Positions 1 to 8,752 are shown, counted from the stretch's first letter. The stretch: 64,000 bases of DNA from Geodermatophilus dictyosporus (GCF_900115505.1 NZ_FOWQ01000003.1:124001-188000), one strand, 5' to 3'. A program made the numbers and translations. The notes: generated by a model not told the origin, from the sequence alone.

Positions 1-259
1 GGCGGAACGGGCTCGGGGTGCCGGTCAGCGTCGCCGCGGCCCGCCAGTCGACCGCTTCCAGCGCCTTGGCGAGGACCTCCGCCTGGTCGGTCCCGCCCGA
101 TCGCGGCTGGCCGGCGTCGACCTCCTGGACGGCGAGGACGTCGACGTCGAGGTCCGCGACCGCGGCGGCCAGCTCCGGCGCCGACAGCACCCGGCCGTCG
201 CGGCCGCGGCCGGAGGCCAGGTTGAGGGTGCCCACGCGCAGGGCGGCGCCGTCGGGCAC
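1..259 (-). CDS. endonuclease/exonuclease/phosphatase family protein, N-terminal part only
   Basis: Reading leftwards from a GTG at 259, the frame is open to the window edge, so only the first 86 residues are visible. The strand RVGTLNLASGRG near the start, followed about 25 residues later by DLDVDVLAVQEVD, matches the first two conserved blocks of the exonuclease III/DNase I/sphingomyelinase fold: the metal-binding Asn of TLN and the metal-binding Glu of QEV. The substrate could be a nucleic acid or a phospholipid head group and cannot be told from this part. It is divergent from menB, with 76 bases between the starts. Confidence is good for the fold and low for any specific function. Confidence 0.75.
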   Translation of the reverse strand, partial: MPDGAALRVGTLNLASGRGRDGRVLSAPELAAAVADLDVDVLAVQEVDAGQPRSGGTDQAEVLAKALEAVDWRAAATLTGTPSPFR

Positions 260-322
260 GGCGCGACGCTACCGGGGGCCGGCGCCGTCCGCCCGGGTCG
301 GGCCGGCATCCCGCCGCGCGGC

Positions 323-328
323 TAGGTT
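323..328 (+). promoter_or_regulatory. -10 box of a leaderless menB transcript
   Basis: TAGGTT lies 7 bases before the menB ATG and there is no Shine-Dalgarno sequence between them. This spacing fits an actinobacterial leaderless transcript starting at or next to the start codon. The same arrangement precedes eight other genes in this window. It is inferred from spacing and consensus only, and no clear -35 box was seen. Confidence 0.5.
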
Positions 329-335
329 GCTGGGC

Positions 336-1226
336 ATGAGCGCCCGCGACGACGTCTCGGAGATCTTCGACAGCGGGGCGTGGCGGCCGGTCGAGGGGTT
401 CGAGTTCGGCGACGTCACCTACCACCGCGCCGTGGACGCCGGCGTCGTCCGGATCGCCTTCGACCGGCCGGAGGTGCGCAACGCCTTCCGGCCGCAGACC
501 GTCGACGAGCTGATCACCGCGCTGGAGCACGCCCGGCTCAGCACCGACGTCGGCTGCGTGCTGCTCACCGGCAACGGCCCGAGCCCGCGGGACGGCGGCT
601 GGGCGTTCTGCTCCGGCGGCGACCAGCGGGTGCGCGGGCGCCACGGCTACGAGCACCAGGTGGGCCGCACCGGCGGGCGGCTGCACGTGCTCGAGGCGCA
701 GCGGCTGATCCGGTTCATGCCGAAGGTCGTCGTCTGCGTCGTCCCCGGCTGGGCGGCCGGCGGCGGGCACAGCCTGCACGTGGTCTCCGACCTCACCCTG
801 GCCAGCGCCGAGCACGCGCGCTTCAAGCAGACCGACGCCGACGTCGGCAGCTTCGACGGCGGGTTCGGGTCGGCCTACCTCGCCCGGCAGGTCGGGCAGA
901 AGTTCGCCCGCGAGGTCTTCTTCCTCGGCGAGGAGTACTCCGCCGAGGACGCGCACCGGATGGGCATGGTCAACCGCGTCGTCCCGCACGCCGAGCTCGA
1001 GGCCACGGCGCTGGACTGGGGACGCCGGATCGTGGCCAAGAGCCCGACCGCCCAGCGGATGCTGAAGTACTCGTTCAACCTGGTCGACGACGGCCTCGTC
1101 GGCCAGCAGCTGTTCGCCGGTGAGACCACCCGGCTGGCCTACGCGGCCGAGGAGGCCGTCGAGGGCCGGGACGCCTTCCTGGAGAAGCGGGACCCCGACT
1201 TCTCCCGTTTCCCCTGGCACGTGTGA
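336..1226 (+). CDS. menB: 1,4-dihydroxy-2-naphthoyl-CoA synthase
   Basis: This crotonase-fold enzyme closes the second ring of menaquinone by converting o-succinylbenzoyl-CoA to 1,4-dihydroxy-2-naphthoyl-CoA in the cytoplasm. The 296-residue product carries the MenB-specific FCSGGDQRVRG block near residue 90, the oxyanion-hole segment GWAAGGGHSLH, and SFDGGFGSAYLAR, all nearly identical to E. coli MenB. The C-terminus ends in the typical KRDPDFSRFPW. The ATG at 336 was chosen over an upstream in-frame start at 18 because homology begins here and a -10 box sits just before it. A small unknown gene follows 9 bases downstream. Aerobic actinobacteria use menaquinone as their respiratory quinone, so the gene is expected. 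Confidence 0.96.
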   Translation: MSARDDVSEIFDSGAWRPVEGFEFGDVTYHRAVDAGVVRIAFDRPEVRNAFRPQTVDELITALEHARLSTDVGCVLLTGNGPSPRDGGWAFCSGGDQRVRGRHGYEHQVGRTGGRLHVLEAQRLIRFMPKVVVCVVPGWAAGGGHSLHVVSDLTLASAEHARFKQTDADVGSFDGGFGSAYLARQVGQKFAREVFFLGEEYSAEDAHRMGMVNRVVPHAELEATALDWGRRIVAKSPTAQRMLKYSFNLVDDGLVGQQLFAGETTRLAYAAEEAVEGRDAFLEKRDPDFSRFPWHV

Positions 1227-1235
1227 AGGAGCGAC

Positions 1236-1565
1236 ATGATCGTCGAGGTGGTGGGGGGCGCCGACGAGCGTCCCGAGGTCCGGGTCGTCGAGACCGACGA
1301 CCTCACGAGCCTGCACCTGGCGCTCGGCCAGGTGACCGACGAGGAGGCGGACGAGGCGCTGCGCGCGGCGGGACTGGGACGGGTCGAGGGCGACACCGGC
1401 CACCTCGACACCGCGGCGCTGCGCGCGGCCGCCGAGCCGGCCGAGTCCCCCGCGGACTGGGGCGAGCGGTGGGACGCGATGGTCGAGCACGCCCGCGGCA
1501 AGGGCTGGGTGACCGACGACGGGGCCAGCCTGCAGGTGCACCTGGAGAGCGCCGCCGGCGCGTGA
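1236..1565 (+). CDS. small conserved-type protein downstream of menB
   Basis: This 109-residue acidic protein starts at an ATG preceded by a good ribosome site (GAAGGAG, 5 bases away) and begins 9 bases after the menB stop, so it is very probably co-transcribed. It has no signal peptide, membrane segment or cysteine motif. The middle part (DEEADEALRAAGLGR) and the C-terminal half are helix-like, with a conserved-looking WGERWDAMVEHARGKGW stretch. I do not recognise a named family. The position suggests a link to menaquinone synthesis, but that is only inference. Confidence 0.75.
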   Translation: MIVEVVGGADERPEVRVVETDDLTSLHLALGQVTDEEADEALRAAGLGRVEGDTGHLDTAALRAAAEPAESPADWGERWDAMVEHARGKGWVTDDGASLQVHLESAAGA

Positions 1566-1582
1566 ACCCCGGGTTGCGGGGG

Positions 1583-1631
1583 GTCGGTGGGGTGACTCGT
1601 CGGCCCCGGTCGTTGTGGTCACTCCACCGAC
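1583..1631. promoter_or_regulatory. 14-base inverted repeat between two genes, operator or terminator
   Basis: The arm at 1583-1596 is repeated in reverse complement at 1618-1631 with 13 of 14 positions matching. The single mismatch would be a G-U pair in RNA. The arms are 21 bases apart. The element begins 18 bases after the stop at 1565 and ends 34 bases before the start of a TetR gene. It could be the operator of that regulator, with half-sites about 35 bases centre to centre, or a weak hairpin terminator without a T-run. Confidence 0.5.
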
Positions 1632-1664
1632 ACGTCAGGATGTGGACGTGCACAACTCAGTGAC

Positions 1665-2279
1665 GTGCGAACGGACTCCCTCGTGAGCGGCACCCCGGGT
1701 CGCCCGCTGAGCGCCGAGCTGTCCGAGCAACTGGTCGCGGTCGCCGTCGACATCCTGGCCGACGAGGGCTGGAGCAGGCTCAACAGCGACCGTGTCGCTG
1801 CCCGGGCCCGCGCCGGCAAGGCCGGCATCTACCGGCGCTGGCCGTCGATGTCGGCGCTCGCCCGCTCGGCCGTCGGTCGCTTCACGCTGGTCGAGGTCCC
1901 CGAGGACGGCGGCTCGGCACGCGGTGACCTGGTCGAGCTGGTGTCGTCCTGGCGGCGGCCGCTGTCCCGTGAGGAGCGGGCCGTGGCCAGCCTCGTGGGC
2001 GCCGCCCGGCACGACGAGGACCTCCGCGCCGGGCTCGACTCCGCGCTGGTCCGCCCGCTGACCGAGGTCGTCGACGGCCTGGGCGCGCGCTGGTCCGAGC
2101 GCGGCGAGGAGGTGCCCGCCGAGCGGCTGGCCCTGCTGCGCTCGGTCCTCGAGGCGTTCTGGTGGCAGCGGCTCACCGCCGCCGGCGACGGCGCGATGGT
2201 CGCCGAGCACGTCGAGCAGGTGGTCGACGACGTCCTGCTGCCGATCGTGGTGCCCGCCGCGGAGCCCGCGCGCCGCTGA
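1665..2279 (+). CDS. TetR/AcrR family transcriptional regulator
   Basis: The 204-residue protein has a TetR-type helix-turn-helix at about residues 20-65: a first helix around AVDILADEGW, then LNSDRVAARARAGKAGIYRRWPSM, where the Y-R-R-W-x-S pattern closes the recognition helix. The rest is a helical ligand-binding domain of unknown specificity, with an FWWQRL segment typical of the TetR_C group. The GTG at 1665 gives the longest form and a GTG at 1683 is an alternative. A 14-base inverted repeat lies 34 bases upstream and may be an autoregulatory operator. No adjacent efflux gene reveals the target. Confidence 0.88.
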   Translation: MRTDSLVSGTPGRPLSAELSEQLVAVAVDILADEGWSRLNSDRVAARARAGKAGIYRRWPSMSALARSAVGRFTLVEVPEDGGSARGDLVELVSSWRRPLSREERAVASLVGAARHDEDLRAGLDSALVRPLTEVVDGLGARWSERGEEVPAERLALLRSVLEAFWWQRLTAAGDGAMVAEHVEQVVDDVLLPIVVPAAEPARR

Positions 2280-2332
2280 CCGGCCGGCGGCCGGCCGCAC
2301 GCCTGCGAGCGGACCTGCGTGCCGCCGCCGTG

Positions 2333-3019
2333 TCAGCTCGCGCGCAGGGCCTCCGTGCGGGCTGCCTGGGCCACGTGCGCGGTCAGGTCGGTCTCGTAGC
2401 GGCGCAGCAGCCGCTCGGCCAGCGCGTGGGTGGCGGCGGCCCGCGCCGGCACCTCCTCGGGCGCCGGCAGGGGGTCGCGGGGCTCGGTCACCAGCACGCG
2501 GGTGGTCGCCAGCCAGGTGGCCGCGACCAGCCCGGCGGTCGCCCGTGGGTCGGCCGGCGTGGGCTGCTCGGCGTCGGGGCCGGTCCAGGCCGCCAGCAGG
2601 GCGGCGCGCAACCGCTCCTCGGCCTCGAAGTGCAGCTCCCGCTCGGCGGCCTGCAGCGCCGGTGAGCCGGCCAGGGTGGTGACCATCCGCCGGCCCTCGA
2701 CGGTGGCCAGCGACGTGACGTAGGCCGTGACGTCGGCGACCAGGTGCTCGCGCAGCGCGGTGAGCGCGGGCACGCCGGCCGCCCGCTCCCGGACGGCGGC
2801 CGCGGGCGCCTCCACCCACGGTGTCCGGTCGGACCAGTAGAGCTCGTCCTTGGTGGCGAAGTGGTTGAACACCGTCTGCACTGCGACGTCCGCCGCGGCG
2901 GCGACGTCGGCGATGGTCACGGTGTCGAACCCCCGCTCGGCGAAGAGCCGCTGGGCCGTCTCGCGGACGTGCGCGCGGGTGAGTGCCTTCTTCTGGGCGC
3001 GACGGGACTGCTCACTCAC
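2333..3019 (-). CDS. TetR/AcrR family transcriptional regulator
   Basis: The protein has 228 residues. Its N-terminal DNA-binding domain (about residues 10-60) reads LFAERGFDTVTIADVAAAADVAVQ followed by TVFNHFATKDEL, a canonical TetR helix-turn-helix in which the FNHF block contacts DNA. The C-terminal helical domain ends in a run of Arg and Ala and should bind an unidentified ligand. The GTG at 3019 was chosen because a -10 box lies 7 bases upstream, which fits leaderless expression. The gene converges with the preceding TetR gene and diverges from a Gfo/Idh oxidoreductase 225 bases away, whose expression it may control. That link is inference. Confidence 0.88.
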   Translation of the reverse strand: MSEQSRRAQKKALTRAHVRETAQRLFAERGFDTVTIADVAAAADVAVQTVFNHFATKDELYWSDRTPWVEAPAAAVRERAAGVPALTALREHLVADVTAYVTSLATVEGRRMVTTLAGSPALQAAERELHFEAEERLRAALLAAWTGPDAEQPTPADPRATAGLVAATWLATTRVLVTEPRDPLPAPEEVPARAAATHALAERLLRRYETDLTAHVAQAARTEALRAS

Positions 3020-3026
3020 GGTAGGA

Positions 3027-3032
3027 ACGCTA
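3027..3032 (-). promoter_or_regulatory. -10 box of a leaderless TetR gene
   Basis: On the minus strand TAGCGT lies 7 bases before the GTG start at 3019 and no ribosome site is present. Spacing and sequence match the other leaderless-type boxes of this window. Confidence 0.45.
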
Positions 3033-3244
3033 ACAACTCTCTGTGCTCGATCTCGACGGGTGCGGGGCGAGGTCGACCGTTCGGGTGCCCTCCGGCCCCG
3101 GTGCCGTGCGCACCGGGCCGCCGACGGCGTCGTCGCGGTGCACCCCTCGATGGTGCCGCACGCCGTCCGGGCCCGCGGCCCCGGGCCCGGGCGGAGGGTG
3201 CCGGACGCCGGTTCCCCCCGGCCCGGCCTGGGCAGCTCCCCGCC

Positions 3245-4201
3245 ATGAGCCTGCGGGTGGGTCTGGTCGGGGCCGGCGGGGTGGGGACCCGCCACGGGCG
3301 CACGCTGCGCGGCCTGGACGGCGTCGAGCTCGTGGGCGTCGCCGACGCCGTCCCGGCCGCGGCCGTGGAGCTGGCCGCCGCGCTCGGCGTCCCGGCCGTC
3401 GACGACGTCGGCCGGCTGCTCGGGTCGGGGCTGGACGCCGTCTGGCTGTGCGTGCCGCCGTTCGCGCACGGGGAGCTGGAGCTGGCGGCGGTGCGCGCCG
3501 GCCTGCCGCTGTTCGTGGAGAAGCCGCTGGGCGCGGCGCCCGCCGTGGCCGAGGAGGTCGCCGCCGCCGTCGCCGCGGCCGGGGTGCCGACGGCGACCGG
3601 CTACCACTGGCGTCACCTCGACACCGTCGCCCGCGCCCGCGAGGTGTGCGCGGCCGCCCCGCCGCGGCTGGTCGCGGCGACCTGGCTGGACACGGTGCCC
3701 CCGCCGGCCTGGTGGGCCGACGCGCGGCGCTCGGGCGGGCAGGTGGTGGAGCAGGCCACGCACGTGCTCGACCTGGCCCGCCTGCTGGCCGGCGAGGTGG
3801 CCGAGGTGCAGGCGGTCGCGGCGCCGTCGTCGGCGCCCGGGCGGTCCGTCGACGACGCGACCGCCGCGCTGCTGCGCTTCGAGTCCGGCGCGGTCGGCAC
3901 GCTCACCGCGGCGTGCGCGCAGCCGGCGAGGACCCGGGCCGGCGTCGAGCTGTCCTGCGCCGGTGCCGCGGTGGAACTGACCGAGACCTCGCTGGTGGTG
4001 ACCACCTCCGGCGGCACCGAGCGCGCCGAGCCGGCGGTGGACGCGCGCACCGCCGTCGACCGGGCGTTCGTCGACCTGCTGGTCACCGGCACCCGGGCCG
4101 AGGGGCTGGTGGACTACCGCGAGGCGCTGCGCACCCACCACGTGGCCGTCGCCGTCGCCGAGTCCGCCCGCACCGGCGCCCCCGTGCGCCTCCCGCGCTG
4201 A
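3245..4201 (+). CDS. Gfo/Idh/MocA family NAD(P)-dependent oxidoreductase
   Basis: The 318-residue protein starts with a Rossmann fold (RVGLVGAGGVGTRHGR) and contains the family signature VEKPLG near residue 95, where the Lys takes part in catalysis and cofactor binding. The C-terminal alpha/beta domain has the SGGQVVEQATHVLDLAR segment, whose His is the usual catalytic partner. Members oxidise or reduce sugars, inositols and similar polyols with a bound nicotinamide cofactor, and the substrate here cannot be predicted. The ATG at 3245 is where homology starts, although the frame stays open upstream. The gene ends 9 bases before the convergent glycosyltransferase gene. Confidence 0.9.
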   Translation: MSLRVGLVGAGGVGTRHGRTLRGLDGVELVGVADAVPAAAVELAAALGVPAVDDVGRLLGSGLDAVWLCVPPFAHGELELAAVRAGLPLFVEKPLGAAPAVAEEVAAAVAAAGVPTATGYHWRHLDTVARAREVCAAAPPRLVAATWLDTVPPPAWWADARRSGGQVVEQATHVLDLARLLAGEVAEVQAVAAPSSAPGRSVDDATAALLRFESGAVGTLTAACAQPARTRAGVELSCAGAAVELTETSLVVTTSGGTERAEPAVDARTAVDRAFVDLLVTGTRAEGLVDYREALRTHHVAVAVAESARTGAPVRLPR

Positions 4202-4210
4202 GCCGCCCCG

Positions 4211-5398
4211 TCAGCGGGCGGGGACGCGCGACCGCGGCGCGCCCGGCCCGCGCAGGGTGCGCACCCGGGCGCGGCGCAGCACCTCGGCGTAGACCCGCTC
4301 GTAGGCGCCGGCCATCACCGCCGGGGCGAACCGGCGCCGCGCGTCCTCGGCGCAGGCCCGCGGGTCGATCTCGCCGAGCCGGGTGAGCGCCGCGGCCAGG
4401 CCCGCCTCGTCGTCGCGGAGGAAGCCGGTGCGGCCGTCGTCGACCAGCGCGGGCAGGCAGCCGCGGGGGGTGCCGACCACCGGCGTCCCGGCGACGAGTG
4501 CCTCGCACACCGCCGTGCCGCCCGGCTCCTCCCACCGGATCGGGGTCAGCAGCGCCCGGGCGCGGCGCAGCAGGTCCGCCTTGGCCGCGCCGCTCACGCC
4601 GCCCACCCAGCGGGCGTGCACGCCGTCGAGGAGCGGGTCGACGGCGTCGAGGAACCAGGCGACGTCGGGGTGGGACAGCGCCGGGTGGCCCGGGGTGGCG
4701 AGCGCGGCGTCGAGGGCGGCGCGGTCGGGCAGCGGCCCCACCGGCCCGGCCAGCACCACCGGGACCCCGGCCGCGCGGGCCGCCCGCACCGCGGTGTCGG
4801 AGCCCTTGAGGGCGCAGACGCGGGCGAGCACGAGGACGGCGTCGTCCCGCTGCCCGAGCGGCAGCGGCGGCGGGCCGTCGACGGGGACCGCCAGCGGGAT
4901 CGCCGCCAGGGTCTGCCGCCGCAGCCGCTCGGGACCGCGGGCGACCTGGCTGTCGGACACCCCGGCGAAGAACACCCGCCCGCGGCCGTCGAAGCGCTCG
5001 TAGAAGTCGGCGTTGCGGCGCAGGTCCCAGTGCAGGGTCTGCAGCACCGGCGGCGCGGCCGGGCCCAGCGCGCCGAGCACGGCGGGGCCGACCACCTCGA
5101 GGTGGGTGTGCACCAGGTCGAAGCCGCCCCCGGTGGCCGCCTCGGCGACCGCCAGCGCGTGCGCGTGCGCGATCCCCACCACCTCGGCGTAGGGCGCGCC
5201 GAGGACGTCGAAGCGGCCGGTCCGGAAGGCGCTCACCAGCCCGTCGGCGGCCAGCGGGGAGTCCCCCGACGCGGCCAGGACGACGGTGTGCCCGCGGGCC
5301 CGCAGCTCGGCGGTCAGCGTGGCGACGACGTTCTCCAGGCCGCCGTAGCCGTCGGGCGGGACCGGCAGCCACGGGCCGGCGTCCATCAGCACCCTCAC
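4211..5398 (-). CDS. glycosyltransferase family 4 protein
   Basis: This 395-residue GT-B enzyme is probably a retaining sugar transferase acting on a nucleotide-sugar donor in the cytoplasm. The N-terminal domain has the acceptor-side GYGGLENVVATL motif and DLVHTHLE. The C-terminal donor domain has LARVCALKGSD and the GT4 signature EPGGTAVCEALVAGTPVVG, with the conserved Glu pair needed for donor binding. The start is a GTG at 5398 with a GGGGA ribosome site. It lies 130 bases downstream of gpgS on the same strand, so it may act on the same glucosylglycerate or glycolipid products, but no acceptor can be assigned. Confidence 0.88.
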   Translation of the reverse strand: MRVLMDAGPWLPVPPDGYGGLENVVATLTAELRARGHTVVLAASGDSPLAADGLVSAFRTGRFDVLGAPYAEVVGIAHAHALAVAEAATGGGFDLVHTHLEVVGPAVLGALGPAAPPVLQTLHWDLRRNADFYERFDGRGRVFFAGVSDSQVARGPERLRRQTLAAIPLAVPVDGPPPLPLGQRDDAVLVLARVCALKGSDTAVRAARAAGVPVVLAGPVGPLPDRAALDAALATPGHPALSHPDVAWFLDAVDPLLDGVHARWVGGVSGAAKADLLRRARALLTPIRWEEPGGTAVCEALVAGTPVVGTPRGCLPALVDDGRTGFLRDDEAGLAAALTRLGEIDPRACAEDARRRFAPAVMAGAYERVYAEVLRRARVRTLRGPGAPRSRVPAR

Positions 5399-5528
5399 GA
5401 CGGGCTCCCCGGGCGGACGTCAGGGCGCACGCGCTGCTCCCCTGGTCGGGCGCCGGTCCTGCCACCGGCACGGGACCCCCCGGCGCGTCAGTGTGCCGGA
5501 AGTCCCCGTCGGGCTCCCGCCTCCGTGC

Positions 5529-6509
5529 TCAGGAGGGGATCCGCCGCGCCTCGCCGGAGCGGTACCCCGGCACGGTGACCATCGGCGGGCGCTCGTCGAC
5601 CGCCACCGGGGTGCTCACCGGGACGAACCCGGCGCCGTCGCTGCGGAACTGGGTGAGCAGCCCGCCGGTGTCCACCCGGGCGGCCGGGCCGCGGGAGAGC
5701 ACCGCCGACACCACCTGCCCGGCCATCCGGCCGAGGGCCTCCTGGTCCTGCGAGGTGTGCCGGCGGACCCCGAGGTCGACCTGCGCCAGCCCGCCGAGCC
5801 CGAGCAGGCCGAGCAGGTCGACCAGCAGGCCCACCTCGACGCCGTAGCCGGACAGGAACGGCACCCGCTCCAGCGCCGACCGGCGGCCGGCGTACTCACC
5901 GCCCAGCGGCTGCACGAACCCGGCGAGCTCCGGCCACAGCGCGTTGAGCAGCGGGCGGGCGGTCAGCTCGGTGACCCGCCCCCCGCCGGCGGCGGAGCTG
6001 TGCCCGGCCAGCTCCAGCGGCCGGGTGTAGCAGCCCTTGACGTAGCCGACCTGCGGGTCGGTGAGCAGCGGCGCCAGCAGCCCGGGCACGTAGTGGGTGA
6101 CGTCGCCGAGCAGGTCGGCGTCGAGGAAGACCAGCAGGTCGCCGGTGGTCGCGGCCAGCGACTTCCACAGCGCCTCGCCCTTGCCCGGCCGGCTGCCGCA
6201 CGCCGGCAGCACGTCGGCGGCGGCCACCACGTCGGCACCGGCGGCGCGGGCCACCTCGGCGGTGCGGTCGGTGGAGTCGGAGTCGACGACGAGCACCTCG
6301 TCGACCAGCGGCACCCGCCGCACCCAGCACTCCACCAGCCCGCCGGCCAGCCGGCCCACCGTGGCCTCCTCGTCCCGCGCCGGCAGCACGACCGACACCC
6401 GGTGCCCGCCGCGCCGCTTGGCGCGCAGCAGGCCGTCGACGTCGACGTCGGCCGTCGACCGGACGGTGGACGTGCGGCCGGAGAACCAGGCGCGGGCGTC
6501 GGGTCGCAT
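5529..6509 (-). CDS. gpgS: glucosyl-3-phosphoglycerate synthase
   Basis: This GT-A fold enzyme (family GT81) transfers glucose to 3-phosphoglycerate, the first step to glucosylglycerate, an osmolyte and a precursor of methylglucose lipopolysaccharide in actinobacteria. The sequence follows mycobacterial GpgS closely: SVVLPARDEEATV, RPGKGEALWKSL, the metal site FLDADLLG, GGGRVTELTARPLL, QPLGGEYAGRR and the PFLSGYGVEVGLL block. The ATG at 6509 gives 326 residues and fits the family N-terminus (MRPDARAWF). A GTG at 6566 would overlap the preceding stop by 4 bases, as at other junctions of this chain, and would add 19 residues, so it remains possible. The phosphatase needed to finish glucosylglycerate is not obvious here. 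Confidence 0.93.
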   Translation of the reverse strand: MRPDARAWFSGRTSTVRSTADVDVDGLLRAKRRGGHRVSVVLPARDEEATVGRLAGGLVECWVRRVPLVDEVLVVDSDSTDRTAEVARAAGADVVAAADVLPACGSRPGKGEALWKSLAATTGDLLVFLDADLLGDVTHYVPGLLAPLLTDPQVGYVKGCYTRPLELAGHSSAAGGGRVTELTARPLLNALWPELAGFVQPLGGEYAGRRSALERVPFLSGYGVEVGLLVDLLGLLGLGGLAQVDLGVRRHTSQDQEALGRMAGQVVSAVLSRGPAARVDTGGLLTQFRSDGAGFVPVSTPVAVDERPPMVTVPGYRSGEARRIPS

Positions 6510-6562
6510 CCCCCCACGATCCGGGACGTCGCGGGGGTGGCGCCACGGCCACGGGCCGCTGT

Positions 6563-8752
6563 TCACGTGTGCGGAACCGGACGTTCGCGCACGCCCGCCG
6601 TCACCCGGGCGCGCTCCCGCAGGGCGGTCGGGCTGTCGGGGCCGACGGCGGCACCGGCGCCGTCGGGCTCGGGGTGGCCGAGCTCGGTGAGCCAGCCGCG
6701 CAGCACCCGGTGCAGGTGCTCGGCGCCCACGATCTCACCGGGTGCGCCGAGCACCCGCGGGTGGGCGAGGAACCCGTGCTGCTGCGGGCCGCCGAGCCCG
6801 CCGTGCGAGCCGACGTGCGGCTCGAACGGGCTCGCCTCGTCGGTGTCCGGGTCGTAGCGGCTGTTGACCATGACGTCGGGGCAGTGCGGGAAGGCCGACA
6901 CCCGGGCCACCAGCGCCGGGGCGTGCCGGCCGTAGGGCCGCAGCGGGTCGTCGCCGAGCACCTCGCCGCTGGCCAGCCGGTGCAGCCCGTCACGGCCGAG
7001 CACGACCGGGCCGTGCCGCTCGGAGTGCACGAGCAGGAAGCCGACGCCCGGGTGGTCGACCAGCGCCGGCAGCAGCTCGGGCCAGTGGTGCTCGATCTCC
7101 TCCAGCGGCACCCGGCCGGGCAGGTCGGGGAAGGAGACGCCCGCCGTGTGCCCGGAGACGACGGCCACCACGCCCGGCGCCACCCGGGCGACGTGCCCGG
7201 GCGCGCCCGACGGCGTGCGGTGCCGGTGCTCCGCGGCCCCGGCCGTCTCGACCCGCTCGCGCAGCCGGCGCGCGATCACGCCCGGCCCGGACGCCGCCTC
7301 GGCGAGGGCGGAGGCGACCTGCCAGCCCTCGGCGGGGCGGCGGCTGTCCCGGGGCTCGGGCCCGCGCAGGCCCGCGGCCGGCGCACCGCCGCAGCACCGT
7401 CCGACGAGGGCCTCGATCGTCTCCCCGAAGCGCTGCGCGAACGCCTCGCCCTGCGTCTGGCCGTGGTCGGAGAGCAGCACCAGGTGGTAGGGCCGCGGCG
7501 CCAGGGCGCCGGCCCGCGCCAGCCGGCCGATCTGCTGGTCGATGCTGCGCAGCACCTCGAGGGTGTCGAAGCGCTCGACGCCGGAGTGGTGGGCGACCTC
7601 GTCGTAGCCGAGGAAGTCGGCGTAGACGACCGGCCGCCCGGCGAGCATGTCCTCGAGGATCGCGGCCACCACCACGTCCCGGGCGATGACCGTCGTCCCC
7701 GGCCGGGCCAGCGGGTACAGCCCACCCCGGCTCACCCGCGGGCGGACGTCGGCGCGCCGCTGCCGGGCGGCGGCGACCAGCTCGCGGTAGACGTCGGCCA
7801 GCGAGGTGCCCAGCGTGCGGACGGCGTTGACCGGGTTGGCGAAGTAGGCGTAGTACCCGGCGCCCACGCGCTCACGCCGCCGGTCGGCCCGCCGCGTGGT
7901 GACCAGCGGCAGCGAGCTCATCGTCAGGCTCACGTGCGGGGCGTCGCCGCTGAAGAGGTTGCCGCGGCTGGCCCCGCCGCCGGCCAGCAGCCCGCGGCCG
8001 TCGGAGTGCCGGCGCTCGACCTCGGCGGCGTCGGCCGGGTGCGACACCTGCACGACGTGGTCGCGGTCCTTCTCGTAGTACCGGAACCCCGGGACGTCGT
8101 GGTTGGAGCCGTGCAGGATGCCGCACACCGCCGCACCGGTCTGCGAGCTCCAGTCGGTGTGCCAGGAGGTCAGCGCGTGGCTGCCCGAGCGCAGCCAGGC
8201 GGCCAGCGTCGGCATCGACCCGTCGCGGACGGCGCGGCGGGCGACGTCGGCACCCAGGCCGTCGATCTGCAGGAAGAGCACCCCGGGCGGGCAGGGCTGC
8301 AGGGCCCCGGCGCTCGGGGCGCGGCGGCGGGCGCGGCGGAAGAACAACTCGTCCTCGTCGACGGCCAGCGCGCTGCTCACCGCCGCGGTGACCACGGCCA
8401 TGGCGACCACGACCAGCACGCCGGTGCGCAGGTCGGCCACCACGACGCCCGGGACGGCGAAGGAGACGCCGAGCACCGCCGCACCCAGCAGCAGGAAGCT
8501 GCCCAGCCCCATGGTGAACAGCGCGATCGGCAGGGCCACCCGCATCACCAGCGGCCAGACCACGCCGGAGAGCAGGCCGAGCAGCAGCGCGGCCAGCGGC
8601 GGCTGCCACCACCCGCCCATCGCGAAGCCGTCGAGCCAGCGGTCGAGGACGACGAGGGCCAGGGTGGTCAGCAGCCAGGTCACCAGCACGCGGGCCGTCG
8701 TCCGCCCGCGGCCGAGCACCCGGCCGCGGGCGGTCGCCGCGGGCCGGCTCAC
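6563..8752 (-). CDS. holin-like membrane domain fused to alkaline-phosphatase-superfamily domain
   Basis: The 729-residue protein has two parts. Residues about 15-125 form four hydrophobic segments resembling the 4-TM phage-holin superfamily IV domain common in actinobacteria. Residues about 150-720 resemble nucleotide pyrophosphatase/phosphodiesterase enzymes of the alkaline phosphatase superfamily: FLQIDGLGAD with the first metal Asp, the nucleophile region around SSQTGAAVCGILHG, YADFLGYDEVAHHSG, LLSDHGQTQG and a late GSHGGLG. The GTG at 8752 overlaps the DedA stop by 4 bases. It should be a membrane-held hydrolase of phosphate mono- or diesters. A role in lipid or glucosylglycerate phosphate removal is conceivable from its place next to gpgS, but unproven. 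Confidence 0.85.
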   Translation of the reverse strand: MSRPAATARGRVLGRGRTTARVLVTWLLTTLALVVLDRWLDGFAMGGWWQPPLAALLLGLLSGVVWPLVMRVALPIALFTMGLGSFLLLGAAVLGVSFAVPGVVVADLRTGVLVVVAMAVVTAAVSSALAVDEDELFFRRARRRAPSAGALQPCPPGVLFLQIDGLGADVARRAVRDGSMPTLAAWLRSGSHALTSWHTDWSSQTGAAVCGILHGSNHDVPGFRYYEKDRDHVVQVSHPADAAEVERRHSDGRGLLAGGGASRGNLFSGDAPHVSLTMSSLPLVTTRRADRRRERVGAGYYAYFANPVNAVRTLGTSLADVYRELVAAARQRRADVRPRVSRGGLYPLARPGTTVIARDVVVAAILEDMLAGRPVVYADFLGYDEVAHHSGVERFDTLEVLRSIDQQIGRLARAGALAPRPYHLVLLSDHGQTQGEAFAQRFGETIEALVGRCCGGAPAAGLRGPEPRDSRRPAEGWQVASALAEAASGPGVIARRLRERVETAGAAEHRHRTPSGAPGHVARVAPGVVAVVSGHTAGVSFPDLPGRVPLEEIEHHWPELLPALVDHPGVGFLLVHSERHGPVVLGRDGLHRLASGEVLGDDPLRPYGRHAPALVARVSAFPHCPDVMVNSRYDPDTDEASPFEPHVGSHGGLGGPQQHGFLAHPRVLGAPGEIVGAEHLHRVLRGWLTELGHPEPDGAGAAVGPDSPTALRERARVTAGVRERPVPHT

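Noticed and set aside
2281-2332. Terminator between the two convergent TetR genes
   Set aside because: Only weak 6-base stems with competing CGG-rich pairings are present, too ambiguous to call.
2744-3244. N-terminal extension of the Gfo/Idh oxidoreductase
   Set aside because: The upstream open frame overlaps the TetR gene on the other strand and shows no family similarity. The Rossmann motif begins right after the ATG at 3245.
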